Assembly (NCBI RefSeq): GCF_003570705.1
Contig: NZ_QWVT01000047.1
Coordinates: 1 to 35,199 of the forward strand
Direction of reading: 5' to 3'
Source: Mesobacillus zeae
Lineage (GTDB): Bacteria > Bacillota > Bacilli > Bacillales > Cytobacillaceae
Length of the DNA stretch: 35,199 nt
This document shows, piece by piece, positions 8,093-18,994 of the stretch. A program made the position numbers and the translations under genes. The notes under the pieces are model-generated. The model searched no databases. It saw nothing but the letters and a program-made list of their open reading frames with translations, and was not told the DNA's origin. The stretch's first letter is position 1. Every line of letters begins with the position of its first letter.

Positions 8093-9640
8093 TTAGTACA
8101 TTTCTGATGTTGTTTTTGCTTGCATATGCAGCAGGATGTAATCCGGTCCGCCTGCTTTGGAGTCTGTTCCGGACATGTTGAATCCGCCAAATGGCTGGTA
8201 GCCGACAATCGCACCAGTACAGCCGCGGTTGAAGTAAAGGTTTCCAACATGGAAATCTTCGCGTGCCTTCTGGATATGTTCGCGGTTTCTCGTGATGACT
8301 GCGCCAGTCAGGCCGTACTCTGTGTTATTGGCAATCTCAAGTGCGTGGTCGAAATCTTTTGCTTTGGAGAAACCGATAACCGGTCCAAAGATTTCTTCCT
8401 GCATGATCCGGGATTTAGGGTCAAGGTCAGCGAAAATGGTTGGTTTGATGAAGAAGCCTTTGCTGTTGTCTCCTTCTCCGCCTGCCATCAGCTTGCCTTC
8501 CTGTTTGCCGATTTCAATGTATTCCATGATTTTGTTGTATGCGCTTTGGTCAATGACAGGGCCCATGTATGTGCCTTGCTCTTCTGGATTGCCAAGGGTA
8601 AGCTGGTTGGTCAGTTCAACAGCACGGTTCAGTACTTGGTCGTACACGTCTTCTACGATGACGGCACGGGAACCTGCGGAGCATTTTTGCCCTGAGAATC
8701 CAAACGCAGAGGCGACAATTGATTGAGCTGCAAGTTCAAGGTCAGCATCGCTGTCAACAACAAGTGTGTCTTTTCCGCCCATTTCAGCAATAACACGCTT
8801 CAGCCAGACTTGGCCCTCATTCAGTTCAGCAGCGCGCTTGTAGATACGCAGGCCTACATCACGGGAACCTGTGAATGAAATAAAACGTGTGTCTTTATGG
8901 TCAACAAGGTAGTCGCCCACTTCAGCGCCGCTTCCAGGTACGAAGTTAAGCACACCTTTCGGAAGGCCTGATTCTTCAAGCACTTCGACAAACTTGGCTG
9001 CAACGATTGGCGTTGTGGAAGCCGGCTTTAACAACACAGTATTTCCAGCGACAAGGGCCGCAACAGCTGTTCCTGCCATGATAGCCAGAGGGAAATTCCA
9101 AGGGGAGATGATGACCCCAACTCCCAGCGGGATATAGTCATAACGGTTATATTCATTCGGGCGGCTTTGTACCGGCACGCCGTCTTTAATATCAAGGATC
9201 CTGCGGGCATAATACTCAAGGAAATCGATTGCTTCAGCTGTATCAGCATCTGCTTCATTCCATGGCTTGCCTGCTTCTTTAGTCAAAAGTGCAGAGAATT
9301 CATGCTTCCGGCGGCGCAAAATTGCAGCTGCCTTAAAAAGAACGTCCGCACGAGTTTCTGGTTTTGTTTTTTTCCAAGTCTTAAATGCTTCTACAGCCGC
9401 TTGCATCGCCTTCTCTGCAAGCTCCTTGTTTGCCTTGGAAACACGCCCGATAACTTCTTCTTTGTTGGCTGGGTTGTAGGAAACGATCTTATCTTCTGTT
9501 GTAACACGCTCTCCGCCAATCAATAAATCATAATCCTGGCCAAGATACCCTTTTACTGTTTCCAAACCTTGCAGATATGCTTTCTTATTCTCTTCAATCT
9601 TAAAATCTGTAAAAGGTTCGTGTTTATATGGCTGAACCAT
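8093..9640 (-). CDS. rocA: 1-pyrroline-5-carboxylate (glutamate semialdehyde) dehydrogenase
   Basis: The enzyme oxidises glutamate-5-semialdehyde, formed from proline or arginine/ornithine, to glutamate with NAD. The 515 residues equal B. subtilis RocA in length. Aldehyde dehydrogenase landmarks are clear: ISPWNFP at 178-184, FTGSRDVG at 256-263, general base E286 in IAEMGGKD and nucleophile C320 in [12 protein letters not shown]. The ATG is preceded by AGGAGGGG. It is a single-gene unit with its own terminator; neither proline dehydrogenase nor rocG is adjacent. A TTGAAT/TAAAAT promoter candidate and a cre-like palindrome lie upstream. Confidence 0.96.
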   Translation of the reverse strand: MVQPYKHEPFTDFKIEENKKAYLQGLETVKGYLGQDYDLLIGGERVTTEDKIVSYNPANKEEVIGRVSKANKELAEKAMQAAVEAFKTWKKTKPETRADVLFKAAAILRRRKHEFSALLTKEAGKPWNEADADTAEAIDFLEYYARRILDIKDGVPVQSRPNEYNRYDYIPLGVGVIISPWNFPLAIMAGTAVAALVAGNTVLLKPASTTPIVAAKFVEVLEESGLPKGVLNFVPGSGAEVGDYLVDHKDTRFISFTGSRDVGLRIYKRAAELNEGQVWLKRVIAEMGGKDTLVVDSDADLELAAQSIVASAFGFSGQKCSAGSRAVIVEDVYDQVLNRAVELTNQLTLGNPEEQGTYMGPVIDQSAYNKIMEYIEIGKQEGKLMAGGEGDNSKGFFIKPTIFADLDPKSRIMQEEIFGPVIGFSKAKDFDHALEIANNTEYGLTGAVITRNREHIQKAREDFHVGNLYFNRGCTGAIVGYQPFGGFNMSGTDSKAGGPDYILLHMQAKTTSEMY

Positions 9641-9683
9641 CCAATCCCCTCCTATGTATTAAAGCGTTTTAACTCACTCCTCT

Positions 9684-9713
9684 ATTTTATCATGTAACAG
9701 GGATAGTATTCAA
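9684..9713 (-). promoter_or_regulatory. weak candidate promoter of rocA
   Basis: On the minus strand TTGAAT, 18 bases and TAAAAT lie 44 bases ahead of rocA. Just downstream (about 9660-9673) is the palindrome TTAAAACGCTTTAA, which has the centre of a CcpA cre site but lacks the flanking TG and CA. I see no -12/-24 element of the kind that controls roc genes through SigL. Confidence 0.35.
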
Positions 9714-9881
9714 AGATAATTGTTTGATAGTTCCTTATATTATGAGACATTGTAAAATTCACTTAATATAATTGTGATAGTTTTTGTATAACCTAAGTTC
9801 ATTTTTTCCTATGCGCTGGACTCAAGGGCCCGCCAGTCACCAATACAGTTCATCCCGGATGCGCAATAGACATACTTGTCG

Positions 9882-9887
9882 TATAAT
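9882..9887 (+). promoter_or_regulatory. candidate -10 box for the dioxygenase gene
   Basis: A perfect TATAAT lies 78 bases ahead of the plus-strand dioxygenase ATG. No good -35 hexamer is found at 16-18 bases, so an activator may be needed or the real promoter is elsewhere in the 9641-9965 gap. Confidence 0.3.
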
Positions 9888-9965
9888 GAGCAAATGAGTT
9901 TTCCTGTCACTTTGAAAAAACAACGGAAAGCATTTGGTAATTATTAACTTGTCGGAGGCATCATA

Positions 9966-10748
9966 ATGAATAAAGCAATATTAAAAGAGAAAAAGGATTT
10001 GGAAGTTTCAGGCTATAAAAAGTTCCAACTGATACACTTGCCGGTTGAGGATATGGAAGGAGACCTGAAGCAGTTAGCCGCGGCATTTGACCAGTTGCCT
10101 GTTGATACATACTCTTTAGAAAGTCACCGTTACCGCAGATACTCCCGCGCTATTATCAATCCCTGGGATGGGGCACTTCAGTGGCTTCCCAACTACCATG
10201 ATGAAAATGGCGAGCAGAAGTCGCTATACTTTCAAGGCACCTTTAATGCTGAATATCTGGAACAGAATCGTGCTTTCCCCTCCCTTAGTGAAGAAATCAA
10301 AGCAAACTCGCTGCTTCAGGAAATTATAAAGTACGATTTTAATGAGACTTTTTGGAGTAAATACGACGAATTGCTGCCCATTCATGTAGGCGTCCACTTT
10401 GTTAAATACATGGTCACAGAAGACAACCAGGAATCCGTCGCTTCTCCCAATACGATGCATCAGGATGGGGAACCATTTACCTTTGTACACTTAGTTACGT
10501 ACAAAAATGTTCAGGGAGGCACCAGTACAGTAGCATCTACCAGCTGTGCCGGTTTAAAAAGAGAAGAAGCCGATGAAAACTTGATTCTAGATGAATTCGA
10601 CTTAACTCAGCCCCTTGATTCTTATGGAGTATGTGATCAAAAAGTAAGTCACTATGTCAGCGGGATTAAAAAAGGGCCTGAACCAAGACCCGCAGAAAGA
10701 GGCGTCATACTCATCGACTACACGCCTTTAGTCATTTCTATCACGTAA
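9966..10748 (+). CDS. Fe(II)/2-oxoglutarate-dependent dioxygenase of the amino-acid hydroxylase type (PF10014-like)
   Basis: The 260-residue protein resembles the 2OG-Fe_Oxy_2 family, which includes the L-isoleucine 4-hydroxylase of Bacillus thuringiensis. The iron-binding facial triad is readable: H165 and D167 in NTMHQDGEPFTFVHL, and distal H229 in QKVSHYV. R245 in AERGVILIDY is the likely 2-oxoglutarate carboxylate ligand. Residues 55-66 (YRRYSRAIINPW) match the conserved R-x-Y-S-R entry region. Such enzymes hydroxylate free aliphatic amino acids while turning 2-oxoglutarate into succinate. TCGGAGG precedes the ATG by eight bases. It is a lone plus-strand gene with its own terminator, between camS and rocA. 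Family assignment is good; the substrate is unknown. Confidence 0.8.
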   Translation: MNKAILKEKKDLEVSGYKKFQLIHLPVEDMEGDLKQLAAAFDQLPVDTYSLESHRYRRYSRAIINPWDGALQWLPNYHDENGEQKSLYFQGTFNAEYLEQNRAFPSLSEEIKANSLLQEIIKYDFNETFWSKYDELLPIHVGVHFVKYMVTEDNQESVASPNTMHQDGEPFTFVHLVTYKNVQGGTSTVASTSCAGLKREEADENLILDEFDLTQPLDSYGVCDQKVSHYVSGIKKGPEPRPAERGVILIDYTPLVISIT

Positions 10749-10783
10749 TTTTTTCAAAAAACTTTTTAAAAAATTCATGCATA

Positions 10784-10819
10784 AAAAAGCACTCGTAATC
10801 ATTCGTACGAGTGCTTTTT
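10784..10819 (+). terminator. rho-independent terminator of the dioxygenase gene
   Basis: A perfect 14-bp stem, AAAAAGCACTCGTA with TACGAGTGCTTTTT, has an 8-base loop. The A and T runs make it able to work in both directions. It lies 36 bases after the stop codon. Confidence 0.9.
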
Positions 10820-10956
10820 ACTGCTCCCGTCAAATTGACTCGCACTCTAAGGTCCCTGCGGGAAATTTATTGGCTGTTTACCAGAGTTCTTTTCCTGAAA
10901 GCTTGATCCGGGTCGTACGGGGCATCGATTTCGGTGCCCTACTGCCATCCGGACAC

Positions 10957-10984
10957 AAAAAAGAACCCTGTCTCCAGGGTCCTT
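10957..10984 (-). terminator. rho-independent terminator of the pcrB-pcrA-ligA-camS operon
   Basis: On the minus strand GGACCCTG, loop GAGA, CAGGGTTC is followed by TTTTTT. The hairpin starts two bases after the camS stop codon. Confidence 0.9.
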
Positions 10985-10986
10985 CT

Positions 10987-12180
10987 CTATTGGTAAATAT
11001 GGACGGTTGGCTCTTTTTGGTCGGGCTTGCGGATAATCAATGATTCCTGCCCGTTGACTGAGGAGATGCTGACCTGGACAGATACATACTCAGGGAACCT
11101 CTCCATTACAAGGCCGGTTACATATTGGGTGAAACCGACGGCCTCTGCCTTGCCGTAAAACTGAATCGGGATGTTGATGTTCAATTCCTGAAGCTGGTCG
11201 TCTGCGTAGAAGCCCTTGCCGACTACTCCGTTATAGTTCGGGAAGTATTTCTCGACATCCTGCTTGAAATTCTCAAACCACACCATATCGTCACGGTGAT
11301 TCTTTTTCGCAGTTTCTGATGGGAAAAGAACGTATTTCTCGTTTACGTTTTCCCAGCTGCCAATATTGCTGCTGCCCTGGTCCACTTCCGTGTAAGCGAA
11401 GAAGTTGCCAGGTACAACGGATGATCTGCTTTTTTGCTCAAATAATGCCACTGTAATTGGAACATTCTTCAGCTCATCCATCCTGCGAAGCCGGTTCACC
11501 ACTTCCTGGGCAATTTTCTTTCCTTCCTGCTCCACTTCTTCATGAGTGATATCTACCTCGAAGGTATCTCCGAATTCTTCCTTTTGATAATAATGGATGG
11601 AATTCAGAGCCAGGCCGATTGTGACGCCGCCAAGCTGGTACGTCCCTTTATCGTCCGTCTTGACAAGGTAATTATGCTCAAGAATATGGGAAAGATAGAT
11701 TGGATTTTTCTCGTTCCGGTCCTCGATGCTGCCGCCCCCTGGATCAGCCGGGTTCAGCCCGACATTATCCTTCTCGTTCATCGGCTCTTCATTGCGCTGT
11801 TGATTTTCTTTGAGCTGTTCCGGCGTAAGTTTGCGGTTTAGCCATGACTGGACTGTTTCAGACTTCAGGTATTGGCCTTCTTTGAAGACATACTTTTCTG
11901 TATCAAAAGTATTTTGGGCAATTCGCATCAGCCCTGTTTCAAATTCACTAATGTCATAGCGTGTATTCAGGTTGTTCACAACCTGTCCGCGCGCAGCCCC
12001 TGGCTCGAACGGTATGATCGTCCGGTAATACTTTTCCGAAATTTTATATTTAGGGATAATCGCTTTTTCCTTTGTATCGTTATCCTTTTTTTGGACAACA
12101 TGCTCCTCTTTTTGAAAGTTTGGGGCACAGCCTGCCAGCAGGAGCACGATGGAAAAAGCGGCTATGAAGAACTTCCTCAT
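10987..12180 (-). CDS. camS: CamS family sex-pheromone lipoprotein
   Basis: The product is a membrane-anchored lipoprotein of 397 residues, related to B. subtilis YerH and staphylococcal CamS. The signal peptide MRKFFIAAFSIVLLLAGC ends in a lipobox LLAGC with lipidated C18. A charged, low-complexity linker follows, then two alpha/beta segments of CamS type; ENFKQDVEKYFPNYNGVVG and the final SVQVSISSVNGQESLIIRKP region are typical. In S. aureus the processed signal peptide gives the cAM373-like pheromone that stimulates enterococcal plasmid transfer; the role of the lipoprotein itself is not settled. The gene follows ligA by 14 bases and ends the operon. Confidence 0.93.
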   Translation of the reverse strand: MRKFFIAAFSIVLLLAGCAPNFQKEEHVVQKKDNDTKEKAIIPKYKISEKYYRTIIPFEPGAARGQVVNNLNTRYDISEFETGLMRIAQNTFDTEKYVFKEGQYLKSETVQSWLNRKLTPEQLKENQQRNEEPMNEKDNVGLNPADPGGGSIEDRNEKNPIYLSHILEHNYLVKTDDKGTYQLGGVTIGLALNSIHYYQKEEFGDTFEVDITHEEVEQEGKKIAQEVVNRLRRMDELKNVPITVALFEQKSRSSVVPGNFFAYTEVDQGSSNIGSWENVNEKYVLFPSETAKKNHRDDMVWFENFKQDVEKYFPNYNGVVGKGFYADDQLQELNINIPIQFYGKAEAVGFTQYVTGLVMERFPEYVSVQVSISSVNGQESLIIRKPDQKEPTVHIYQ

Positions 12181-12194
12181 GCCGGTTCCTCCTC

Positions 12195-14228
<2,034 letters not shown>

Positions 14229-14248
14229 TTACAGGAATATTATTATCT

Positions 14249-16492
14249 TTAAGCTTTTTCAATTGGCGCAAACTTGGCAAGGAGACGCTTGACGCCAGTC
14301 GGGCTTGGAAAAGCAATGTCGAGCTCGGTGCCTTCGCCTGAACCCTTCACACTGACGACGGTACCTGTGCCCCATTTTCCATGATTAGCCTTATCCCCAA
14401 CCTTCCAGTCTGCCGTCTCAGCTGCTGCGGGCCGCGTTACAGCCGGCCTCGGGCTTCTCGAATTACCTAATGGCACTGCCCCCCTGCGGCTTCCGCTGCT
14501 GAACGAAGATGCTGAGGATTCAAATGGTGAACGCTTTTTCTTTGGCGCAAAGTTTTCAATCAGATCTTCAGGTATTTCTCTGATGAACCTGGATTCCGGG
14601 TTCATGTTCGTGCGTCCGTACAGCGTCCGCATCTGGGCATTTGTGATATAAAGCTCTTGCTCCGCCCTCGTGATTCCGACATAGGCAAGCCGGCGCTCCT
14701 CTTCCATCTCCGCTTCTTCCATAAGTGAACGGCTATGCGGAAACACGCCTTCCTCCATGCCAATCAAAAAGACGACAGGGAATTCAAGCCCTTTTGCAGA
14801 GTGGAGCGTCATCAAAGTGACAGTGTCTGTATTCTTTTTGCCGTCATCGTCCAGGCGATCAATATCAGCGACTAAGGCCAGATCCGTCAGAAATCCGACA
14901 AGGCTCTTGTCTTCGCTGCTTTCTTCAAAGCTTTTCGTAACGGTTAAAAATTCATCAAGGTTTTCCATCCTGCTCTGCGCTTCAATTGATTTTTCCGCTT
15001 TCAGCATTTCCCGGTACCCTGATTTTTCAAGGATTTCTTCAACCAGTTCGGTTACAGACAAAAATTCCTGCATGTTGGTGTAATTTCGGATAAGATTCCT
15101 GAACTCGGCCGCAGCTTTTTCTGCTTTCGGGCTTAGGCCGATCAGTTCAAGGCTTTCAAGCGCCTGAAACATCGACATATCGTGCATGGCCGCAAAATTG
15201 CCAATCTTGTCCACCGATGTTGAACCAATCGCACGCTTTGGAACATTGATGACACGCTGAAGGCTGATATCATCATCAGGGTTGGAGATTAGGCGCAAAT
15301 AGGCCAGGATATCCTTGATTTCCTTACGGTCATAGAACTTGATGCCCCCAACAATCGTATACTCGATGTTGGACTTCAGGAATGCTTCCTCAATAGCACG
15401 GGACTGAGCATTGGTTCGATATAAAATGGCAACTTCCGAATGCTTCCGACCTTTTTCCCTGATGAGCTCCTGGATTTTCCCGATGACAAACTGGGCTTCA
15501 CCCTGCTCACTGTCAGCCCGGTAGTAGACAATTTTGTTTCCGTCCGCATTTTCAGTCCATAGATTTTTCGGCTTTCGGTTCTGGTTGTTTTCAATCACTT
15601 TATTAGCCGCAAGAAGAATCTTTTTCGTTGAACGATAGTTTTGTTCAAGCAAAATTACTTTAGCATTCGGGTAGTCTTTTTCAAAAGAGAGGATGTTCGC
15701 GATGTCCGCTCCACGCCAGCGATAAATTGATTGGTCAGAGTCCCCGACGACGCACAGGTTCCGGAAACGTGCGGCAAGAAGCTTAACAAGCATGTACTGA
15801 GCCCTGTTCGTATCCTGATATTCGTCAACATGGATGTACTGGAACTTACGCTGATAATATTCAAGAACTTCGGGAACCCGCTGGAACAGCAGGATCGTTG
15901 ACATGATTAGGTCGTCAAAGTCGAGCGCATTGTTTTTGCGCAGCCGTTTCTGGTAATCACCATATACATCGCTGACCACATTGGAATAATAATCCCCGGC
16001 CGTTTTCGCGTATTCTTCCGGTGAAATCAGTTCGTTTTTGGCAGAGGAAACCATGCCCAAAATAGCCCTTGGGTCATACTTTTTGGGATCCAGATTTCTT
16101 TCTTTTAAAATACCTTTGATGACCGATTGTTGGTCTGTTGAATCGAGAATTGTGAAATTACGGTTATAGCCGATCCGGTCTATGTCACGGCGAAGAATCC
16201 TGACACACATGGAATGAAAAGTCGAAATCCAAATATCATCGGCAGCTCCGCCCATGATGCCCTGAATCCGCTCCCTCATTTCCCGCGCCGCTTTGTTTGT
16301 GAAAGTTATGGCAAGGATATTATAAGGATTGACGCCTTTTTCCACGATTAAATAGCCAATCCGATGTGTCAGCACCCTCGTTTTTCCGCTTCCCGCGCCA
16401 GCCATCAGCAAAAGCGGCCCGTCCGTTGTCTTGACGGCGTTCTGCTGCTCCGGGTTCAGTCCGTTTAATAATCTATCAGTTAAAAATTGCAT
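14249..16492 (-). CDS. pcrA: ATP-dependent DNA helicase PcrA (UvrD family)
   Basis: PcrA is a 3'-5' SF1A helicase essential in Gram-positive bacteria. It acts in nucleotide excision repair, rolling-circle plasmid replication and removal of RecA or RNA polymerase from DNA. The Q-motif LNPEQQNAV is at 12-20, Walker A AGAGSGKT has K37, Walker B VDEYQDTN has D223-E224, and the later motifs FQNYRST-like (EQNYRST), [10 protein letters not shown] and [11 protein letters not shown] are present. Residues about 694-747 ([16 protein letters not shown]...) form the C-terminal Tudor-like domain that binds RNA polymerase. The ribosome binding site is weak (GGTGGTGAT). It lies 27 bases after pcrB in the operon. 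Confidence 0.98.
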   Translation of the reverse strand: MQFLTDRLLNGLNPEQQNAVKTTDGPLLLMAGAGSGKTRVLTHRIGYLIVEKGVNPYNILAITFTNKAAREMRERIQGIMGGAADDIWISTFHSMCVRILRRDIDRIGYNRNFTILDSTDQQSVIKGILKERNLDPKKYDPRAILGMVSSAKNELISPEEYAKTAGDYYSNVVSDVYGDYQKRLRKNNALDFDDLIMSTILLFQRVPEVLEYYQRKFQYIHVDEYQDTNRAQYMLVKLLAARFRNLCVVGDSDQSIYRWRGADIANILSFEKDYPNAKVILLEQNYRSTKKILLAANKVIENNQNRKPKNLWTENADGNKIVYYRADSEQGEAQFVIGKIQELIREKGRKHSEVAILYRTNAQSRAIEEAFLKSNIEYTIVGGIKFYDRKEIKDILAYLRLISNPDDDISLQRVINVPKRAIGSTSVDKIGNFAAMHDMSMFQALESLELIGLSPKAEKAAAEFRNLIRNYTNMQEFLSVTELVEEILEKSGYREMLKAEKSIEAQSRMENLDEFLTVTKSFEESSEDKSLVGFLTDLALVADIDRLDDDGKKNTDTVTLMTLHSAKGLEFPVVFLIGMEEGVFPHSRSLMEEAEMEEERRLAYVGITRAEQELYITNAQMRTLYGRTNMNPESRFIREIPEDLIENFAPKKKRSPFESSASSFSSGSRRGAVPLGNSRSPRPAVTRPAAAETADWKVGDKANHGKWGTGTVVSVKGSGEGTELDIAFPSPTGVKRLLAKFAPIEKA

Positions 16493-16519
16493 TAACGATC
16501 ACCACCATACTACATTCAT

Positions 16520-17206
16520 TTATGATTGAATTGCTTTTACTGTTGCCAAGGCCTCTTCCAAGTCTTTATACAAAGAGTTTCCAACTACTATAACGTCGGC
16601 GATTTCGCCCATTTCGCGGGCCTGTTCCCTCGTAGAGATACCGCCGCCGTAAAACAAGATTGTTTGTTCAAGGCCCGTCTTCACGGTTCGGACAAGTTCC
16701 GGATCACCGTATTTGCCGCTGTATTCCAGGTAAAAAATCGGCAGATGGAACATCTTTTCAGCCATTTGGGCACATGCCCTAACGTCTTCTGCGTCTAATT
16801 CTGTATTTGCTTCGGTCAGCAGGGCCGCCTTGCAATCACTGTTTAAGATACAATAGCCCTCGACATAGATCTCTTCCCATTCCATCAGGTCGCCATATTT
16901 TTTCACGGCCTGCTGATGGAGACCAGTCACCCACCTCGGATTCCCACTGTTAAGGACAGTCGGGATAAAGTACATATCAAAGCCCGGCGTAATAGACTCG
17001 ACATTGGAAACCTCGAGAATGCATGGAACTGTATAGCGCCGGACCCGTGACATCAGGTCGAGGACACCATCAAGTGTTACCCCGTCCGTCCCGCCAACAA
17101 TAATCGCATCGGTTCCCGACTCGCAAATCCGCTCCAGGTTTTCCTCGGAAATTTCCTTGTTGGGATCAAGTTTAAACACATGCCGCCACTCTTTAATATC
17201 ATACAT
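16520..17206 (-). CDS. pcrB: heptaprenylglyceryl phosphate synthase
   Basis: PcrB is a TIM-barrel prenyltransferase that joins glycerol-1-phosphate to heptaprenyl diphosphate, giving an archaeal-type ether lipid precursor in Bacillaceae. The 228 residues match the family. The phosphate and active-site elements are visible: HVFKLDPNK at 9-17, the glycine-rich VGGTDG near 37-42, YLEYSGKYG near 158-166 and the phosphate-binding FYGGGI near 188-193. GGAGG is ten bases before the ATG. It is the first gene of pcrB-pcrA-ligA-camS, with an extended -10 promoter upstream. Confidence 0.95.
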   Translation of the reverse strand: MYDIKEWRHVFKLDPNKEISEENLERICESGTDAIIVGGTDGVTLDGVLDLMSRVRRYTVPCILEVSNVESITPGFDMYFIPTVLNSGNPRWVTGLHQQAVKKYGDLMEWEEIYVEGYCILNSDCKAALLTEANTELDAEDVRACAQMAEKMFHLPIFYLEYSGKYGDPELVRTVKTGLEQTILFYGGGISTREQAREMGEIADVIVVGNSLYKDLEEALATVKAIQS

Positions 17207-17242
17207 CCGCGGACTGCCTCCATTCTATATTTCCATTACATC

Positions 17243-17271
17243 ATTATAGCATTTGTTACTTTCAATCAAAA
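17243..17271 (-). promoter_or_regulatory. extended -10 sigma-A promoter of the pcrB operon
   Basis: On the minus strand TGCTATAAT is a perfect extended -10 element. TTTTGA stands 17 bases upstream as a poor -35. The start would be about 30 bases ahead of pcrB. Confidence 0.6.
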
Positions 17272-17472
17272 AGGAAAGGTGAGGAAAAGTTCAGGATACT
17301 GGTCTTTATGCAGAAAGTCAGCCCGCCACGGGGAATTGGATGCGGGTTGGCCAGTTTTCACGTATAGGGATTACTGAAGGGAAAATAAACTTTCCGCACC
17401 TCCTACCTTCCACCTCCCCTAACCTCTTCCCTCAGGCAAATGAATCTCTCGTCTTATGAACATATCACCTTC
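17272..17472. other. gene-free stretch with a purine/pyrimidine-biased tract
   Basis: No gene, tRNA or clear promoter is seen between the pcrB promoter and the yerC terminator. From about 17391 to 17434 the plus strand is almost all pyrimidine. The minus strand there is purine-rich with repeated GGAGG, GGGG and GGG runs. Its meaning is unknown. Confidence 0.3.
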
Positions 17473-17507
17473 AAAAAATAAAACCGAAGCCCCTGCATGG
17501 CTTCGGT
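17473..17507 (-). terminator. rho-independent terminator of yerC
   Basis: On the minus strand ACCGAAGCC and GGCTTCGGT pair around a 7-base loop and are followed by TTTATTTTTTG. The hairpin begins 12 bases beyond the yerC stop codon. Confidence 0.9.
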
Positions 17508-17519
17508 TCCCCACTCAAT

Positions 17520-17831
17520 CTATTCTTTCTCGGCTTGCGATTCTTCTTTTACGCGCTCCAGTGCCATTTCATATGCATCGTTGCCGTAATTCAGGCAGCG
17601 CTTTACGCGGGAAATAGTGGCTGTGCTTGCCCCTGTGTCTGCCTCGATCTTGTGATAGGTCTTGCCTTCTTTGAGCATTCTAGCCACTTCAAGACGCTGT
17701 GCTAGCGACTGGATTTCATTCACGGTGCACAAATCATCAAAAAATCGATAGCATTCTTCCATATCCTGAAGAGAAAGGACTGCCTTGAACAACTGGTCTA
17801 ATTCCTTGCCTCTTAACTTTTCGATTTGCAT
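17520..17831 (-). CDS. yerC: YerC/YecD family TrpR-related DNA-binding protein
   Basis: A 103-residue protein very similar to B. subtilis YerC, a conserved Firmicute member of the Trp repressor superfamily. Residues about 28-50 (FFDDLCTVNEIQSLAQRLEV) form the TrpR-like core. A helix-turn-helix follows at about 55-79 (KTYHKIEADTGAS then TATISRVKRCL). The C-terminal tail is acidic and charged. Binding to DNA is inferred from the fold; I know of no well-defined ligand or regulon. AAGGAG lies nine bases before the ATG. It follows yerB by 87 bases and has its own terminator. Confidence 0.92.
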   Translation of the reverse strand: MQIEKLRGKELDQLFKAVLSLQDMEECYRFFDDLCTVNEIQSLAQRLEVARMLKEGKTYHKIEADTGASTATISRVKRCLNYGNDAYEMALERVKEESQAEKE

Positions 17832-17918
17832 TTAATCAAGCTCCTTATGGTTTGATTATGGTTGTATCATCATATTTAACGCTAAGCTTAAAGCCTCTCC
17901 ATCATTCAGATGCCCTGT

Positions 17919-18944
17919 TCAGTTTTCCAGGCTTGCTGCCCCGAGGGATGGAACGATGCTGATCCATGTTCTTCCGGGAACAAACGCCGCTTCGCTTCCG
18001 TCAACAAATGGAAGGATCCTGCCACCGGCATTTCTCCATTCCACTTCGTTCATTTTTCCTTTTTGGACCAGGTAGGCTCGCCCGCCAGACTCAAGGTCAA
18101 TATCCTTATGGCCTTCATTGTCGGAGACACTGTGCGTTGCTTCGACAATAAAGAGATTCTCGATCATCACAGGCTTTCCGGAATCGAGATCTTCTATTTC
18201 TTCGCCGTCCGTCATGCGGCTGTATTTCGCTTTATTTTCATCATATTGATAAACGGAGGTAAAGGACGGATCTCCATAAGAAACCTTCACTTTCATGGCA
18301 TCCTGCCCGCTGATACTACCGGCGCCTTTCTTATCGTAAAAGGATAAGGGGGCAGGGGCTGGTTTCATTGAATAGCCCTTCGCCTTGGCGCCCTTCATAA
18401 TATTGTCAAAAGTAATGTATGAGTTGTGTGGAGCCTTCCGGAATGAGGCACGCTTGAACAGAGTACCATCATACTGCATGCCGTTCAGGGAGTCAATATC
18501 GCCCCTGGTAAGCATCTTTTTGGCTTCTTCGCTGTAGCCGTGGGCAATATACAGACTGTCATAACCCTTAGCTAAATCAATAAAGTAATCTCTTGCACTG
18601 CGAATCGGCCCGACTTTTTCGGGCTTTTGACTTTCAAAAATAGCCAAGAAGCGAGTGACATTTCCTTCCGCAAGCACTTCATAGACGATGTCTGCCTTAT
18701 GGAGGCCAGATTGCGGTCTTGCGAGCGGATGATTATTGACCGTGACAGCAACTGCCCGGTTGGCTGCTTCTTTTTTAGTTCCTTTGCCGGTCAGCGGAAA
18801 TTGGTAAGGATCTCTTACCACCTTCTCTTCTACGCTTTTCTCGGTTTTTTTCTCTTTTTGTCTTTCAGCGGTGTCTTTTTCATTGCCGCAGCCTGTTAAA
18901 ATTAAAACTGCTGCTGCAGCGACAGTGATCCATTTCCTCATCAT
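17919..18944 (-). CDS. yerB: YerB-like DUF3048 lipoprotein
   Basis: The 341-residue protein is predicted to be a membrane lipoprotein: MMRKW, a hydrophobic segment and lipobox LTGC with C19. A lysine/glutamate-rich linker (20-45) is followed by the N-terminal DUF3048 domain with GPIRSARDYFIDLAKGYDS near 112-130. The C-terminal DUF3048 domain (about 210-335) has SVYQYDENKAKYSRMTDG and ends VPGRTWISIVPS. The function is unknown to me. The tandem ATG start follows GGGGTG by six bases. It lies 50 bases after yerA, probably in the same transcript. Confidence 0.9.
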   Translation of the reverse strand: MMRKWITVAAAAVLILTGCGNEKDTAERQKEKKTEKSVEEKVVRDPYQFPLTGKGTKKEAANRAVAVTVNNHPLARPQSGLHKADIVYEVLAEGNVTRFLAIFESQKPEKVGPIRSARDYFIDLAKGYDSLYIAHGYSEEAKKMLTRGDIDSLNGMQYDGTLFKRASFRKAPHNSYITFDNIMKGAKAKGYSMKPAPAPLSFYDKKGAGSISGQDAMKVKVSYGDPSFTSVYQYDENKAKYSRMTDGEEIEDLDSGKPVMIENLFIVEATHSVSDNEGHKDIDLESGGRAYLVQKGKMNEVEWRNAGGRILPFVDGSEAAFVPGRTWISIVPSLGAASLEN

Positions 18945-18994
18945 GGTCTACACCCCATAATCCCAAAATGCATATCCAATATTGCTTTTATATT

